Shown piece by piece: positions 35,306-35,596 of a DNA stretch of 35,596 bases. The position numbers were made by a program, and so were the translations under genes. How positions within the stretch are numbered: position 1 is the stretch's first letter; every line of letters starts with the position of its first letter. The stretch lies in assembly GCA_015067895.1 (NCBI GenBank), contig SVLP01000028.1, positions 1-35,596 of the forward strand, read 5' to 3'. The notes beneath the pieces are model-generated. The model did no database searches. It was not told where the DNA came from and saw nothing but the letters and a program-made list of their open reading frames with translations. This DNA comes from Oscillospiraceae bacterium (GTDB taxonomy: Bacteria > Bacillota_A > Clostridia > Oscillospirales > Oscillospiraceae).

Positions 35306-35596
35306 TTACTTAACGTAGGTGCGATACAGGAAGGTCACGACCTGGGCCCGGTTGCAGGTGGCGTTGGGGCCGAAGGTGGTCTCGGTCAGACCGTTGGTGA
35401 TGCCGTTCTCGACAGCCCACAGCATGGGCACGAAGTAGAACTGATCCTCAGCCACGTCGGTGAAGGGATGCTCCGTGGCGGTGGGAGCGGGCTTCTCCAT
35501 GGCCCGCCACAGGAAGGTCACCACCTGAGCACGGTTGCACTCGGCATAGGGGCCGAAGGTGGTGGTGGTCAGACCGTTGGTGATCTCATTCTCCAC
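35306..35596 (-). CDS. SLH-domain surface protein, C-terminal fragment (cut by window edge)
   Basis: Ninety-six residues of the C-terminus are visible: the end of one SLH repeat (ENEITNGLTTTTFGPYAECNRAQ...) and a complete final one (HPFTDVAEDQFYFVPMLWAV to the end). The 5' part lies beyond the window, so the rest of the protein is unknown. It matches the C-terminus of the beta-helix protein at all but about eight positions, while its last residues (RTYVK) and stop context match the LRR/SLH protein instead. This suggests exchange among SLH gene ends. It is convergent with the AraC-family gene. Confidence 0.92.
   Translation of the reverse strand: MENEITNGLTTTTFGPYAECNRAQVVTFLWRAMEKPAPTATEHPFTDVAEDQFYFVPMLWAVENGITNGLTETTFGPNATCNRAQVVTFLYRTYVK

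Overview
The window looks like a chromosomal segment of a fairly high-GC Clostridia (Oscillospiraceae/Ruminococcaceae-type gut Firmicute). The reasons are strong AGGAGG-type ribosome binding sites, sigma-A promoters (several with perfect TTGACA-17-TATAAT), lipoteichoic-acid-synthase and MurA genes of Firmicute type, very large secreted proteins ending in S-layer homology (SLH) triplets, and a C-rich third codon position. No phage, insertion sequence, tRNA, rRNA or CRISPR array was seen.

Layout. (1) 1-6.1 kb is housekeeping: an LTA-synthase-like sulfatase-fold membrane enzyme, a 277-bp nested-palindrome repeat, a reverse-strand pair (small cysteine-protease-like protein and a C_GCAxxG_C_C redox protein), then RsmF-type rRNA methyltransferase and murA. 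The redox gene and rsmF are driven by back-to-back promoters sharing one -35 element. (2) 6.3-27.4 kb is a run of giant exported proteins on the + strand: a GH85 endo-beta-N-acetylglucosaminidase, an S8 lactocepin-like protease with dockerin-like, cohesin-like and SLH modules, a BspA-type leucine-rich-repeat SLH protein, a SurA/PrsA-like foldase, and a parallel beta-helix SLH protein. (3) 27.5-34.1 kb (reverse strand) is a galacto-N-biose/lacto-N-biose operon: solute-binding lipoprotein, two ABC permeases, GH112 phosphorylase and N-acetylhexosamine 1-kinase. (4) A divergent AraC-family regulator follows. (5) The window ends in the 3' part of another SLH protein on the reverse strand, a near copy in inverted orientation of the 3' end of the beta-helix gene.

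Together regions 2-4 read as a host-glycoprotein foraging island (inference). The surface protease and endoglycosidase would open glycoproteins, and the ABC importer, phosphorylase and kinase would use the beta-1,3-linked Gal-HexNAc disaccharides of mucin or milk glycans. The foldase lies among the exported giants and may help them fold.

The most interesting unexplained object is a rod-shaped RNA at about 22013-22170. It sits behind a perfect sigma-A promoter, just upstream of the foldase gene. Its long helices are interrupted only by G:U wobbles, and two AGGACGA motifs flank the apical hairpin symmetrically. I do not recognise it as a known RNA family.
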